Source of the DNA: Streptomyces purpureus
GTDB lineage: Bacteria > Actinomycetota > Actinomycetes > Streptomycetales > Streptomycetaceae
NCBI RefSeq assembly: GCF_014648195.1
Contig: NZ_BMQQ01000017.1
Location: 63,392 to 127,391, forward strand
Reading direction: 5' to 3'
Length of the DNA stretch: 64,000 nucleotides
Part shown: piece by piece, positions 51,744-61,716 of the stretch
Position numbering within the stretch: position 1 is the stretch's first letter
Layout: each line of letters begins with the position of its first letter
Notes under the pieces: generated by a model
Told to the model about the DNA's origin: nothing
Databases searched by the model: none
What the model saw: the letters and a program-made list of their open reading frames with translations, nothing else
Made by a program: the position numbers and the translations under genes

Positions 51744-52517
51744 GTGACCAGGACGAGTGATACGGCGGGCGCGGCGGCGGACGGCGCGGGCGACCACGCC
51801 ACCGAGGGACCGGACCGGCTGACACCGGTCCTGCGGCCGGTGCGGGCGGGCAACGGTTTCGAGGAGGCACTGGAGCAGATCCTGCAGGTCGTACGGCTCG
51901 GACTGGTGCCCGGCGGGGAGCGGCTGCCGGCCGAGCGGGAGCTGGCGGAGCGGATGGGGATCAGCCGGGTCACGCTGCGCGAGGTGCTCAAGGTGCTCCA
52001 GGAACAGGGGCTCGTGGAGAGCCGCCGTGGCCGGTACGGCGGGACGTTCGTGCGCCGGCGCCCGCAGACGGCCGGCGAGGAGGAGCTGCGCCGCCGGATC
52101 GCGGCGGTGGACATCGAGGACACGCTGCGTTTCCGGGAGGTCCTTGAGGTGGGCGCGGCCGGGCTGTGCGCGGCGCACGGGCTGCCCGAGGAGGGCGCCG
52201 AGCGGCTGCGTACGGCGCTGGCGGCGACCCACGACGCGGAGCTGGGCGACTACCGCAGGCAGGACACGCTGCTGCATCTGACGATCGCCGAGCTGTCCGG
52301 GTCGCCGACCCTGACGGCTCAGTACGCGGCGGTCCGGGCGACGGTGAACGACCTGCTGGACTGCATCCCGCTGCTCGTACGGAACCTGGAGCACTCCCAG
52401 CACCAGCACACGGCGCTGGTCGAGGCGATCCTCGACGGCGACGCGGACGGGGCGCGTGAGGTGATGCGGGAGCACTGCGGGGGTACGGCGGCGCTGCTGC
52501 GCGGCTTCCTCACGTGA
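51744..52517 (+). CDS. FadR/GntR family transcriptional regulator
   Basis: A 257-aa regulator with an N-terminal winged helix (LPAERELAERMGISRVTLREVLKVLQEQGLVESRRGRYGGTFV, about residues 55-100) and an FCD-type helical ligand domain (IEDTLRFREVLEVGAAGLCAA to the C-terminus, with His-rich HQHTALVEAILDGD for metal binding). It starts GTG 51744, divergent from glnA4, and lies next to the permease gene, so it likely represses the amine-utilisation genes until substrate appears. Confidence 0.9.
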   Translation: MTRTSDTAGAAADGAGDHATEGPDRLTPVLRPVRAGNGFEEALEQILQVVRLGLVPGGERLPAERELAERMGISRVTLREVLKVLQEQGLVESRRGRYGGTFVRRRPQTAGEEELRRRIAAVDIEDTLRFREVLEVGAAGLCAAHGLPEEGAERLRTALAATHDAELGDYRRQDTLLHLTIAELSGSPTLTAQYAAVRATVNDLLDCIPLLVRNLEHSQHQHTALVEAILDGDADGAREVMREHCGGTAALLRGFLT

Positions 52518-52610
52518 GGGGCGGGCGGGCTCGGGGGCGGGCGGGCTCCCCCACCGGAAAGGCGCGCGGTCTTCGGGCTTCCTCACCTGGAAGGCACGCG
52601 GCCACCCGCC

Positions 52611-52631
52611 GTCACGTAACCCGAAAGTAAC
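52611..52631 (+). promoter_or_regulatory. GlnR-box-like sequence upstream of the permease
   Basis: GTCAC, then GTAAC - six bases - GTAAC (52616-52620, 52627-52631). GlnR sites in Streptomyces follow gTnAC-n6-GaAAC; the second half here has one mismatch. It lies 78 bp before the permease start. A possible promoter follows: TTCCAG - 17 bases - TATGGT, with TATGGT at about 52669. Confidence 0.5.
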
Positions 52632-52708
52632 GCACGGGTCTTGCGTTCCAGCCACCCCGGCGCAAAGGTATGGTCCCATTCCATTGGGCCCGACGCGGGA
52701 GCTCTGCC

Positions 52709-54151
<1,443 letters not shown>

Positions 54152-54193
54152 CCCTCTCCGTACTTCGTACGGACCGTTCTGGAGGCACGACCC

Positions 54194-54880
54194 GTGACCC
54201 TGCCGCTCATCGGTGTGACGACCTATCTGGAGGATTCCGCCCGCTGGAGCGTGTGGGACCTGCCGGCGGCGCTGCTGCCGGCCGGGTACCCGCGGCTCGT
54301 GCAGGCCTCGGGAGGTCTCGCGGCGATGCTCCCGCCGGACGACCCGGCCCGCGCGGCCGAGGCGGTGGCCCGGCTGGACGGCCTGGTGGTGGCAGGCGGC
54401 GCGGACGTGGAGCCCGTACGGTACGGGGCCGAGCCGGAGCCCCGTACCGGCCCGCCCGCCCGGGAGCGGGACTCCTGGGAACTGGCCCTGATCGACGCCG
54501 CTCTCGCCGCCGACACCCCGCTGCTCGGGATCTGCCGCGGCATGCAGCTGCTGAACGTGGCGCTCGGCGGCACGCTCGTCCAGCACATCGACGGCCACGC
54601 GGTCGAGTTGGGCGTCTTCGGCAGCCACTCCGTGACGCCGGTGCCGGACACGCTTTACGCCTCACTGGTGCCGGAGGCCACCTCCGTCCCCACGTACCAC
54701 CATCAGGCGGTCGACCACCTCGGCAAGGGCCTGACGGTCGGCGCCTACGCGGAGGACGGCATGGTCGAGGCGGTCGAACTCCCCGGCGAGCAGTGGGTCC
54801 TGGGCGTTCAGTGGCACCCGGAGATGGGCGAGGACCGGCGGGTGATGCGGGGCCTGGTCGCCGCGGCGGGCGCGCGCTGA
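54194..54880 (+). CDS. Gamma-glutamyl hydrolase (class I amidotransferase, PuuD-like)
   Basis: A 228-aa peptidase C26 enzyme. Nucleophile Cys in LLGICRGMQLLN (about residue 116) and His/Glu of the triad in GVQWHPEM (about residue 210). PuuD-like enzymes release glutamate from gamma-glutamyl intermediates, which would complete the pathway started by the glnA4-type ligase. GTG 54194 with GGAGG eight bases upstream, 42 bp after the permease, so probably co-transcribed. Confidence 0.92.
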   Translation: MTLPLIGVTTYLEDSARWSVWDLPAALLPAGYPRLVQASGGLAAMLPPDDPARAAEAVARLDGLVVAGGADVEPVRYGAEPEPRTGPPARERDSWELALIDAALAADTPLLGICRGMQLLNVALGGTLVQHIDGHAVELGVFGSHSVTPVPDTLYASLVPEATSVPTYHHQAVDHLGKGLTVGAYAEDGMVEAVELPGEQWVLGVQWHPEMGEDRRVMRGLVAAAGAR

Positions 54881-55053
54881 AGGCGCTGGGACGGGTGGGG
54901 GCGGGTGCGCGGGCGCCCGGCGATGGGTGCTCCGTCCCGCCGCCCGGCCTCATGCCACCCCGCCCCGGGCGCTCCGTGCCGCCGCCGGCGTCATGCCGCC
55001 CGGTCCCGGGTGCCCGAGGAGCGCGGCTCCACCGCCGCCGGGCCTGCGGCCCC

Positions 55054-55965
55054 CTACGTACGGGTCAGGGCGAGCAGGTCCCGTGCCGGGCCCGTCGGGC
55101 GGGGGCCCGTCGGCCAGACCGCGCGCAGGTCGCGGGTGAGCCGGACGCCTTCGACCGGGATCTCGACCAGGCGGCGGGAGGCCAGCTCCTCGGCGACGGC
55201 CAGTTCGCTGAGGACCGCCGGCCCCGCGCCGCTGACGGCAGCCGCCTTGACCGCGGTGGTGGAGGCCAGTTCGAGCAGGGGTTCCGCGAGGCCGCCGTGG
55301 GCGGCGAGGGCCGAGTCGAGGACCTGCCGGGTGCCGGAGCCGCGCTCGCGCAGGATCAGCGGGGTGGCCGCCACCTCGGCGGGGGCGACCGGGCCCCGGC
55401 GGCGGGCCCAGCGGTGGCCGGGGGCCGTGACGACGGTCAGCCGGTCGTGGGCGACGACGACCCCGTCGAGGCCCTCCGGCACGGCCAGGCCCTCGACGAA
55501 CCCGAGGTCCGCCTCGCCGCCGAGGAGCCGGGCCGCGACGGCCGAGGAATTACCGGCCAGCAGCGAGACGGCCGTGCCGGGGCGGGCCTGGCGCAGGGCG
55601 ATGAGCCACCCCGGGAGCAGGTATTCGGCGATCGTCATGGAGGCCGCGACGCGCAGCCGTGAGTCCCGGCGGTCGCGCAGCGCCTGGGCGCCCGCGTCGA
55701 AGGCCTCCGCCGCCTCGACGATCCGCCGGGCCCAGTCGGTGACCAGGGCGCCCGCGTCGGTCAGCCGGGAGCCGCGGGGCGAGCGGTCCACGAGGGCGAC
55801 GCCGAGCTGCCGTTCCATGGAGCGGATCCGGCTGCTCGCGGCGGGCTGGGTGATCCCGGTCTCCTTGGCCGCCCGGCCGAGGCTGCCGTGCCGGGCGACG
55901 GCGAGGAGCAGTTCGAGGGCGCCGAGGTCGGGGACCCGGTGGGACAGGGGTGCGTCGCTGCTCAT
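55054..55965 (-). CDS. LysR family transcriptional regulator
   Basis: A 303-aa LysR protein: N-terminal HTH (LELLLAVARHGSLGRAAKETGITQPAASSRIRSMERQLG, residues 17-55) and a periplasmic-binding-like effector domain (LRVAASMTIAEYLLPGWLIALRQ onwards). It is divergent from the TDT-family transporter. A TCATAA-N7-TTATGA palindrome overlaps its start codon and probably serves both promoters. Effector unknown, perhaps an organic acid or sulphite-like anion. Confidence 0.92.
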   Translation of the reverse strand: MSSDAPLSHRVPDLGALELLLAVARHGSLGRAAKETGITQPAASSRIRSMERQLGVALVDRSPRGSRLTDAGALVTDWARRIVEAAEAFDAGAQALRDRRDSRLRVAASMTIAEYLLPGWLIALRQARPGTAVSLLAGNSSAVAARLLGGEADLGFVEGLAVPEGLDGVVVAHDRLTVVTAPGHRWARRRGPVAPAEVAATPLILRERGSGTRQVLDSALAAHGGLAEPLLELASTTAVKAAAVSGAGPAVLSELAVAEELASRRLVEIPVEGVRLTRDLRAVWPTGPRPTGPARDLLALTRT

Positions 55966-55980
55966 AAACCCAGCTTATGA
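55962..55980. promoter_or_regulatory. LysR-type operator palindrome
   Basis: TCATAA (55962-55967), seven bases, then TTATGA (55975-55980): perfect inverted repeat containing the T-N11-A signature of LysR sites. It covers the LysR start codon, so binding would repress its own gene. Confidence 0.6.
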
Positions 55981-56035
55981 CGGCATAGAGCGATGATCCC
56001 TGGTCGGGGCCCGGACCCGGCGAGACGGTGGGGGC

Positions 56036-57181
56036 ATGGCAACAGTCGCTCAGCCCCGTACGTACCGCACCGCCGCACCCCCCAGGGCCAAGGCGCCTGG
56101 CGTACGGCACATCGGACCCAACTGGTACGCGACGGTGATGGGCACCGCGATCATCGCCAACGCGGGAGCGACCCTCCCCGTGGACGTGCCAGGTCTGCGG
56201 ACCGCCTGCACCGTCGTGTGGGCGCTCTCCTTCGTGATGCTCCTGACCCTGCTCACCGCGCGCGTGCTGCACTGGACCCATCACCGAGACCGGGTCCGTG
56301 AACATCTGCTCGACCCGGCCGTGGCTCCGTTCTACGGCTGTCTGTCGATGGCGCTGCTCGCGGTCGGCGGCGGCACGATGATCGTGGGGCAGGACTGGAT
56401 AGGGCAGCAGGCCGCGGTCGCCGTGAACGCGGTGCTGTTCACCGCCGGAACGGCGACAGGACTGGCCGCCGCGGTGGCGATCCCGTATCTGATGGTCGTC
56501 CACCACCGCGTCGAGAGCGCCTCCCCCGTCTGGCTGCTGCCCGTGGTCGCGCCGATGGTGTCCGCCGCGCTCGGACCGCTGCTGGTGCCGCATCTGCCCG
56601 CCGGGCAGTGGCAGCAGGCGATGCTGCTCGGCTGCTACGCGCTGTTCGGGCTGAGTCTGCTCGCCACGCTGGTGATGCTGCCGCTGGTCTTCGGGCGGCT
56701 GGTGACGGCCGGTCCGCTGCCCCTCGTGCTCACCCCCACGCTCTTCCTGGTCCTCGGGCCGCTGGGGCAGTCGACGACCGCGGTGAACAAGTTCGCGGAC
56801 GTGGCGCCTGGTGTGCTGCCCGCGTCGTACGCCGAGGGGTTCACCGCCTTCGCGGTGATCTACGGGGTGCCCGTGATGGGCTTCGCCCTGCTGTGGCTGG
56901 CGCTGGCCGGTGCGATGGCGCTGCGCGCCCGCCGCCAGGGCATGGGGTTCGCGATGACCTGGTGGGCGTTCACCTTTCCCGTCGGAACCTGTGTGACCGG
57001 AGCCGAGGGGCTCGCCCTGCACACCGGCCTGGACGCGCTGCGCTGGCTCGCGGTCGGGCTGTACGTGGCGCTGGTGGCGGCCTGGGCGGTGGCCGGGGCG
57101 CACACCCTGCGCGGTCTGGTCAGCGGAGAGCTGCTCGCAGCACCCGGGGCGCCTCGGCCAGTGACGGCCCGTACCACGTGA
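56036..57181 (+). CDS. TDT family transporter (TehA/Mae1 type)
   Basis: A 381-aa membrane protein with about ten helices of the tellurite-resistance/dicarboxylate transporter family (GPNWYATVMGTAIIANAGATL in helix 1, PLGQSTTAVNKFADVAPG, and TWWAFTFPVGTCVTGAEGLA in a late helix). Homologues export malate, sulphite or act as anion channels. ATG 56036, divergent from a LysR gene that likely controls it. The last 62 bp overlap the convergent BtuF-like gene. Confidence 0.9.
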   Translation: MATVAQPRTYRTAAPPRAKAPGVRHIGPNWYATVMGTAIIANAGATLPVDVPGLRTACTVVWALSFVMLLTLLTARVLHWTHHRDRVREHLLDPAVAPFYGCLSMALLAVGGGTMIVGQDWIGQQAAVAVNAVLFTAGTATGLAAAVAIPYLMVVHHRVESASPVWLLPVVAPMVSAALGPLLVPHLPAGQWQQAMLLGCYALFGLSLLATLVMLPLVFGRLVTAGPLPLVLTPTLFLVLGPLGQSTTAVNKFADVAPGVLPASYAEGFTAFAVIYGVPVMGFALLWLALAGAMALRARRQGMGFAMTWWAFTFPVGTCVTGAEGLALHTGLDALRWLAVGLYVALVAAWAVAGAHTLRGLVSGELLAAPGAPRPVTARTT

Positions 57182-57824
57182 GGTGGCGGCCGCTGACGAG
57201 CGCGGCGGGTACGGGCGCGAAGGCCTCCGGCCCGTCGTCGGCCGTGAAGCGGTACGGCTCGTCGGGCAGGACGACCAGATCGGCGCCGCTCGCGCGCAGT
57301 TCGTCGAGGGGGATGCGGGGGTAGCGCTCGGCGTGGCCGGCGTAGAGGTGGCGCACCCCGAGCCGGGCGAGCAGGTCGCCGGCGAAGGTGTCGCGGCCCA
57401 GCACCATCCAGGGGCGTCGCCAGACCGGCACGACCGCTGTCCGCGGCTCCAGCGGGGGAAGGTCCGTCCAGGCGGCCTCGGCGTCGTCGAGCCAGCGGGG
57501 CCGGGCGGGGACGGCGCAGGCGCGAAGCACCCGGTCGAGTTCGCGGAAGGCCTGGTCCAGGGTGCGGATCTCGGTGACGAGGACCTCGATGCCGGCGGCG
57601 CGCAGGGCGGCGAGGTCGGGGGCGCGGTTCTCCTCCTCGTTGGCGACGACGAGGTCCGGGCGCAGGGCGGTGATCGCGGCGAGGTCCGGGTTCTTGGTGC
57701 CTCTGACGCGTACGACGCCGAGGGAGGCGGGGTGGGTGCACCAGTCGGTGGCGCCGACCAGGACGCCGGGGGCGCTGACGGCGATCGCCTCGGTCAGCGA
57801 GGGGACGAGCGAGACGACCCTCAT
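57120..57824 (-). CDS. Helical-backbone metal receptor (BtuF-like), no signal peptide
   Basis: A 234-aa protein with the fold of cobalamin/siderophore binding proteins: VVSLVPSLTEAIAV at the N-terminus, VGATDWCTHP and GTKNPDLAAITALRPDLVVANEEENR typical of BtuF-like receptors. It starts directly with the first strand, with no signal peptide or lipobox, so it is probably cytoplasmic. ATG 57824 shares ATGA with the stop of the cupin regulator, so the two are coupled. Ligand unknown. It overlaps the TDT gene end by 62 bp in convergent orientation. Confidence 0.85.
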   Translation of the reverse strand: MRVVSLVPSLTEAIAVSAPGVLVGATDWCTHPASLGVVRVRGTKNPDLAAITALRPDLVVANEEENRAPDLAALRAAGIEVLVTEIRTLDQAFRELDRVLRACAVPARPRWLDDAEAAWTDLPPLEPRTAVVPVWRRPWMVLGRDTFAGDLLARLGVRHLYAGHAERYPRIPLDELRASGADLVVLPDEPYRFTADDGPEAFAPVPAALVSGRHLTWYGPSLAEAPRVLRAALR

Positions 57825-58378
57825 CGGTTGCCGGTGGTCTCGATGTGTTCGGCGACGGCCACCATGAGGATGCGGGTGGCGGGGTCGGTGGCGCGCCAGC
57901 GGTGGCGCACACCGCCCGAGAGGTAGAGCGTGTCGCCGCGCTCGAGGCGGTAGGCGCGGCCCTCGGCCTCGATCTCCACGGAGCCCTCGGCGACGTACAT
58001 CAGCTCGTCGTTGCGGTGCAGGTACTCCCGGCCGGTGTCCTGTTCGCCGAGGAATTCCAGGGCCTGGAGCTGGTGGTGGCCGCGGACCAGGGGGCGTACT
58101 CCGGTGCCGGGCGAGAGGCCCATGTCGTCGCCGGAGCGTACGACGTCGACCGTACGGGCGCTGTCGGCTGCGGCGAGCAGCTCGACGGCGGTGGTGTCCA
58201 GGGCGTCGGCGACCCGCCGGAGCGAGCGCATGCTGGGGCGGGCCCGCTCGTTCTCGATCTGGCTGAGGAAGGGCACCGAGAGGCCGCTGCGCGCGGCGAC
58301 CGCGGCCAGCGTCATATGGAGCGCTCTGCGTCTCCTCCGGACGGCGGCGCCCACCCGAAGCGTCTCCTTGTCGTCCAT
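57821..58378 (-). CDS. XRE-cupin transcriptional regulator
   Basis: A 185-aa regulator: HTH_XRE domain (residues 8-65, LHMTLAAVAARSGLSVPFLSQIENERARPSMRSLRRVADAL) and a C-terminal cupin (about residues 105-170, HRNDELMYVAEGSVEIEAEGRAYRLERGDTLYLSGGVRHRW), which likely binds a small molecule. ATG 58378 has GGAG nearby; the frame is open to 58489 without support. It precedes and is coupled to the BtuF-like gene. Confidence 0.92.
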   Translation of the reverse strand: MDDKETLRVGAAVRRRRRALHMTLAAVAARSGLSVPFLSQIENERARPSMRSLRRVADALDTTAVELLAAADSARTVDVVRSGDDMGLSPGTGVRPLVRGHHQLQALEFLGEQDTGREYLHRNDELMYVAEGSVEIEAEGRAYRLERGDTLYLSGGVRHRWRATDPATRILMVAVAEHIETTGNR

Positions 58379-58529
58379 CTCTCCGGCTCCCTCCCTCTGC
58401 GTGGTGCCCGTCGTCGTCTCGTTCACTCGTCCACGCGCCCGTCCGCTTTCGTTCTCGTGTTCGCCCACGGCCGCGTACTCGTCGGTCACCTCACCCTACG
58501 CAGCTTCTGGCCCGGGTTTTCGAGAACGG

Positions 58530-58570
58530 CGGAAGGGGCGGGCGGCACCGAGTGCCGCCCGCCCCTTCCG
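58530..58570 (-). terminator. Terminator after the betaine-type transporter operon
   Basis: Perfect 18-bp stem (58530-58547 with 58553-58570), loop CCGAG, 20 bp past the stop of the permease/binding-protein fusion. Confidence 0.9.
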
Positions 58571-58590
58571 GAGAGGGTTCCGCCGCGGGT

Positions 58591-60387
58591 CTACAGCGGT
58601 GCCATCTTGTCCACCAGACCGGGGTTCTCCTGGAGCCAGGCGCGGACGGCCTGCTGCTCCTTGCCCTTGCCGGTCTGCTGGATCTTCGCCTCCAGGCCGG
58701 TGAGCTGTTCCTCGCTGAGGGTGAAGTCCTTGAGCCAGGCGCCGACCTTCGGGTGCTCGGCGGAGAAGCCCTTACGGGCCAGGGTGTGCACTCCGTCGCC
58801 CTTGCCCCAGGTGCCCTTGGGGTCCTTCAGCTTCTTCAGGTCGTACGTGGAGTACGCCCAGTGCGGGGACCAGAGGGTGACGACGACGGGCTCCTTCTTG
58901 GCGTACGCCCGCTTCAGCTCGGCGAGCATGCCGGGCGTGGAGCCGTCGATGACCTTGTACTCGCCTTCGAGGCCGTACTCCTTGAGGACCTTGTCCTTGA
59001 GGATGCCCATCATTCCGGCGCTGGGCTCGATGCCGACGACACGGTTCTTGAACTGTCCGCCCTTGCCCTTGAGGTCGTCGAGGGAGTCGACGTCCTTCAT
59101 GTACGAGGGGACGCTCAGCTCCAGCGAGGTGGGGCCGTACCAGGAGCCGAGGTCCTCCAGCTTGTTCTGGTACTTCTTCCAGTACGTGGCGTGGGTGACC
59201 GGCAGCCAGGCGTCGGTCTGGACGTCGATCTGACCGCCGGCCATACCGGTGTAGAGCGCTCCGGCCTCGTACTGCTGGACGTCGACGCGGTAGCCGCGCC
59301 GCTCCAGCACCTCCTTCCAGAGGAAGGTGGAGGCGATGCCCTCGTCCCAGGGGATGTAGCCCAGCGAGATCTTCTTGCCGTGGCCGACGTCGTCGGCGCC
59401 CTTGGTCCCGGCGGCGGGCGCGCCGCCGAGGACGCCCATGCCGCCCGCGACGAGCGCGAGGACGGCCACGCCGACGACGGCGACGACGGGCTGCGGGCGG
59501 TGGTTCCACAGCTGGGGCCGGCGGGTCAGGGAGCGGGCCTTGGCGAGGGCGCGGCGGCCCAGCGGGGAGACCTGGCGGCCGAGCGCGCCGGTGATCCGGT
59601 CCAGGTACATGGCGAGGACGACGATGGAGACGCCGGCCTCGAAGCCGAGGCCGATGTCGACGTTGCCGATGGCGCGGTAGACGGCGCCGCCGAGGCCGCC
59701 GCCGCCGACCATGCCGGCGATGACCACCATGGAGAGACCGAGCATGATCACCTGATTGATGCCGGCCATGATCGTCGGCAGCGCGAGCGGCAGCTGCACC
59801 CGCAGCAGGGTGTTGCGCGGGGTGGTGCCGAACGCCTCGGCGGCCTCGACGAGTTCGCCGTCGACCTGACGGATGCCCAGTTCGGTCATGCGGACGCCGG
59901 GTGGCAGCGCGAAGACGATGGTGGCGATGATGCCGGGGACCACGCCGACGCCGAAGAAGATGATGCCGGGGATCAGGTAGACCATGGCGGGCATGGTCTG
60001 CATGAAGTCCAGGACCGGCCGGACCACGGCGCTGACGGTCTTGGAGCGGGAGGCCCAGACACCGAGCGGGACCGCGACGACGAGGGTGACGAGCGTCGCG
60101 ACGAGGACGAGCGACAGCGTCGACATGGCCTCGTCCCACAGCGCGACGGAGTCGATGAGCGCGAAACCGGCGAAGGCGAGCAGGCCCGCGGCCAGTCCGC
60201 GCAGCCACCAGGCGACGACGGCGAGGATGCCGGCGAAGAGCAGCGGCTCGGGCGCGGAGAGGACGGCGTCGATGGCGTCGTACAGACCGGTGACGACGGC
60301 GCTGATGGCGTCGAAGAGCCAGGAGAGGTGGGACTGGAGCCAGTCGACGCCGTGGTCGACCCAGTCGCCGAGGGTGAGCCTAGGCAT
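58591..60387 (-). CDS. Glycine betaine/proline ABC transporter permease fused to binding protein
   Basis: A 598-aa fusion. Residues about 1-290 are a permease with several helices and the EAA loop (LVEAAEAFGTTPRNTLLRVQLPLALP); after a further helix (about 305-325) residues 340-598 form an OpuAC-like substrate-binding domain (ISLGYIPWDEGIASTFLWKEVLERRGY, DAWLPVTHATYW). Aromatic residues such as W, Y and H near these motifs fit betaine binding. This is the OpuAB-OpuAC type, where the receptor is tethered to the permease. ATG 60387 overlaps the ATPase gene stop by 8 bp. Confidence 0.94.
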   Translation of the reverse strand: MPRLTLGDWVDHGVDWLQSHLSWLFDAISAVVTGLYDAIDAVLSAPEPLLFAGILAVVAWWLRGLAAGLLAFAGFALIDSVALWDEAMSTLSLVLVATLVTLVVAVPLGVWASRSKTVSAVVRPVLDFMQTMPAMVYLIPGIIFFGVGVVPGIIATIVFALPPGVRMTELGIRQVDGELVEAAEAFGTTPRNTLLRVQLPLALPTIMAGINQVIMLGLSMVVIAGMVGGGGLGGAVYRAIGNVDIGLGFEAGVSIVVLAMYLDRITGALGRQVSPLGRRALAKARSLTRRPQLWNHRPQPVVAVVGVAVLALVAGGMGVLGGAPAAGTKGADDVGHGKKISLGYIPWDEGIASTFLWKEVLERRGYRVDVQQYEAGALYTGMAGGQIDVQTDAWLPVTHATYWKKYQNKLEDLGSWYGPTSLELSVPSYMKDVDSLDDLKGKGGQFKNRVVGIEPSAGMMGILKDKVLKEYGLEGEYKVIDGSTPGMLAELKRAYAKKEPVVVTLWSPHWAYSTYDLKKLKDPKGTWGKGDGVHTLARKGFSAEHPKVGAWLKDFTLSEEQLTGLEAKIQQTGKGKEQQAVRAWLQENPGLVDKMAPL

Positions 60388-61462
60388 GGGCCACCTCCTT
60401 CTCGGTCTGCGGACCTGGCCGGTCGCAGGCCGTGGGCGGTCGCTGCTCGTCGCCGATGAAGCCGATCAGCCGGGACTGCGGTACGACTCCGACGAGCGTG
60501 CCGCGGTCGTCCTTGACGGCGACGGGGTGCGGCACGCGCGCGCTGACCGCGCACACCTCGGCCACCGGCGTGCCGGGGGCGACCGACTCGCAGCCGCAGT
60601 CACCGGCGCCGGGCCGGAGCGGCGCGGTCATGACGGCCTCGGCGGTGAGCACGCGGGTGCGGTCGACGTCCTGGATGAAGGAGGCGACGTAGTCGTTGGC
60701 GGGGCGGACCAGGATGTCCTCGGCGGTACCGAGCTGGACTATCCGGCCGTCGCGCATGACGGCGATGGAGTCGCCCAGGCGCATGGCCTCGTTGAGGTCG
60801 TGGGTGATGAAGACGATCGTCTTCTTGAGCCGCTTCTGGAGCTCCAGGAGCTGGTCCTGCATGTCACGGCGGATCAGCGGGTCGAGGGCGCTGAACGACT
60901 CGTCCATCAGGAGCAGGTCGGCGTCGGTGGCGAGCGCGCGGGCCAGGCCCACACGCTGCTGCATACCGCCGGAGAGCTCGTCGGGCCAGGACTTCTCCCA
61001 GCCGGCCAGGCCGCACAGCTCCAGCGCCTCGGCGGCGCGGCGCTCCCGCTCGGACCGGGACACGCCCTGGACCTCCAGGCCGTAGGCGGCGTTCTCGAGC
61101 ACGCTGCGGTGGGGGAAGAGGGCGAAGTGCTGGAAGACCATGCTGATCTTGTTGGCGCGGACGGCACGCAGCTCGCGGGGGCTGAGCGCGGTGAGGTCCT
61201 GACCGTCGAAGAGGACGCGTCCGGCGGTCGGTTCGAGCAGGCCGTTCAGCATGCGCAGCAGGGTGGACTTGCCGGACCCCGACAGACCCATGACGACGAA
61301 GATCTGGCCCGGTTCGACGGTGAACGAGGCGTCGATCACCGCGGCGGTGGTCCCGTCGGCGCGCAGCTCGTCGCGGCCGATGCCGCCGTTGAGTTTGCCG
61401 ACGGCTTCGTCGGGTCGTCTGCCGAACACCTTGAACAGGTGGTCGGCCTGGAGCCTGGACAC
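60380..61462 (-). CDS. proV: Glycine betaine/proline ABC transporter ATP-binding protein
   Basis: A 360-aa ATPase of the ProV/OpuAA family. Walker A VMGLSGSGKSTLLR, Q-loop MVFQHFALFPHRSV, signature DELSGGMQQRVGLARAL and Walker B LLLMDESFSALDP are intact, with the family-specific KVFGRRPDEA N-terminus. The C-terminal 90 residues resemble a degenerate CBS module (VAVKDDRGTLVGVVPQSRLIGFI) that in relatives senses ionic strength. GTG 61462 has GAGG upstream. It is translated ahead of the permease/receptor fusion with 8-bp overlap. Confidence 0.94.
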   Translation of the reverse strand: MSRLQADHLFKVFGRRPDEAVGKLNGGIGRDELRADGTTAAVIDASFTVEPGQIFVVMGLSGSGKSTLLRMLNGLLEPTAGRVLFDGQDLTALSPRELRAVRANKISMVFQHFALFPHRSVLENAAYGLEVQGVSRSERERRAAEALELCGLAGWEKSWPDELSGGMQQRVGLARALATDADLLLMDESFSALDPLIRRDMQDQLLELQKRLKKTIVFITHDLNEAMRLGDSIAVMRDGRIVQLGTAEDILVRPANDYVASFIQDVDRTRVLTAEAVMTAPLRPGAGDCGCESVAPGTPVAEVCAVSARVPHPVAVKDDRGTLVGVVPQSRLIGFIGDEQRPPTACDRPGPQTEKEVAHA

Positions 61463-61487
61463 ATGCACCTCACGCGTAGAAACGAAA

Positions 61488-61546
61488 ACGGCCCTCGCCG
61501 CTCTGGGACTTCGTCCTGGGGACCCCCACCCCCGCAGCCGGGCCGT
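61488..61546 (-). other. Hairpin with T-rich end just upstream of proV
   Basis: ACGGCCC (61488-61494) pairs with GGGCCGT (61540-61546); on the minus strand the stem is followed by TTTTCGTTTC. The loop contains a diverged copy of the 34-bp repeat (about 61506-61528). Its position about 25 nt before the GTG suggests attenuation or control of ribosome access rather than a true terminator. Confidence 0.4.
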
Positions 61547-61716
61547 GGAGCGGGACGGGTTCTGCCCGTGACTGCCCGGCACACCGCCTTCCCCACGGGA
61601 AATCCGGTGCCGGGCCCACTCCGGGCCCGCGCCTGCCCGGGGTTCGGACGGCGAAACGCAAAGGTGACGCAGATCACCGGCGGTGACTGTCAGTGGGGTG
61701 CGGCATCATCTGGGAT

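Noticed and set aside
58552..60459. 635-codon plus-strand open frame
   Set aside because: Antisense shadow of the permease/binding-protein fusion; Asp/Gly/Gln-rich without domain similarity.
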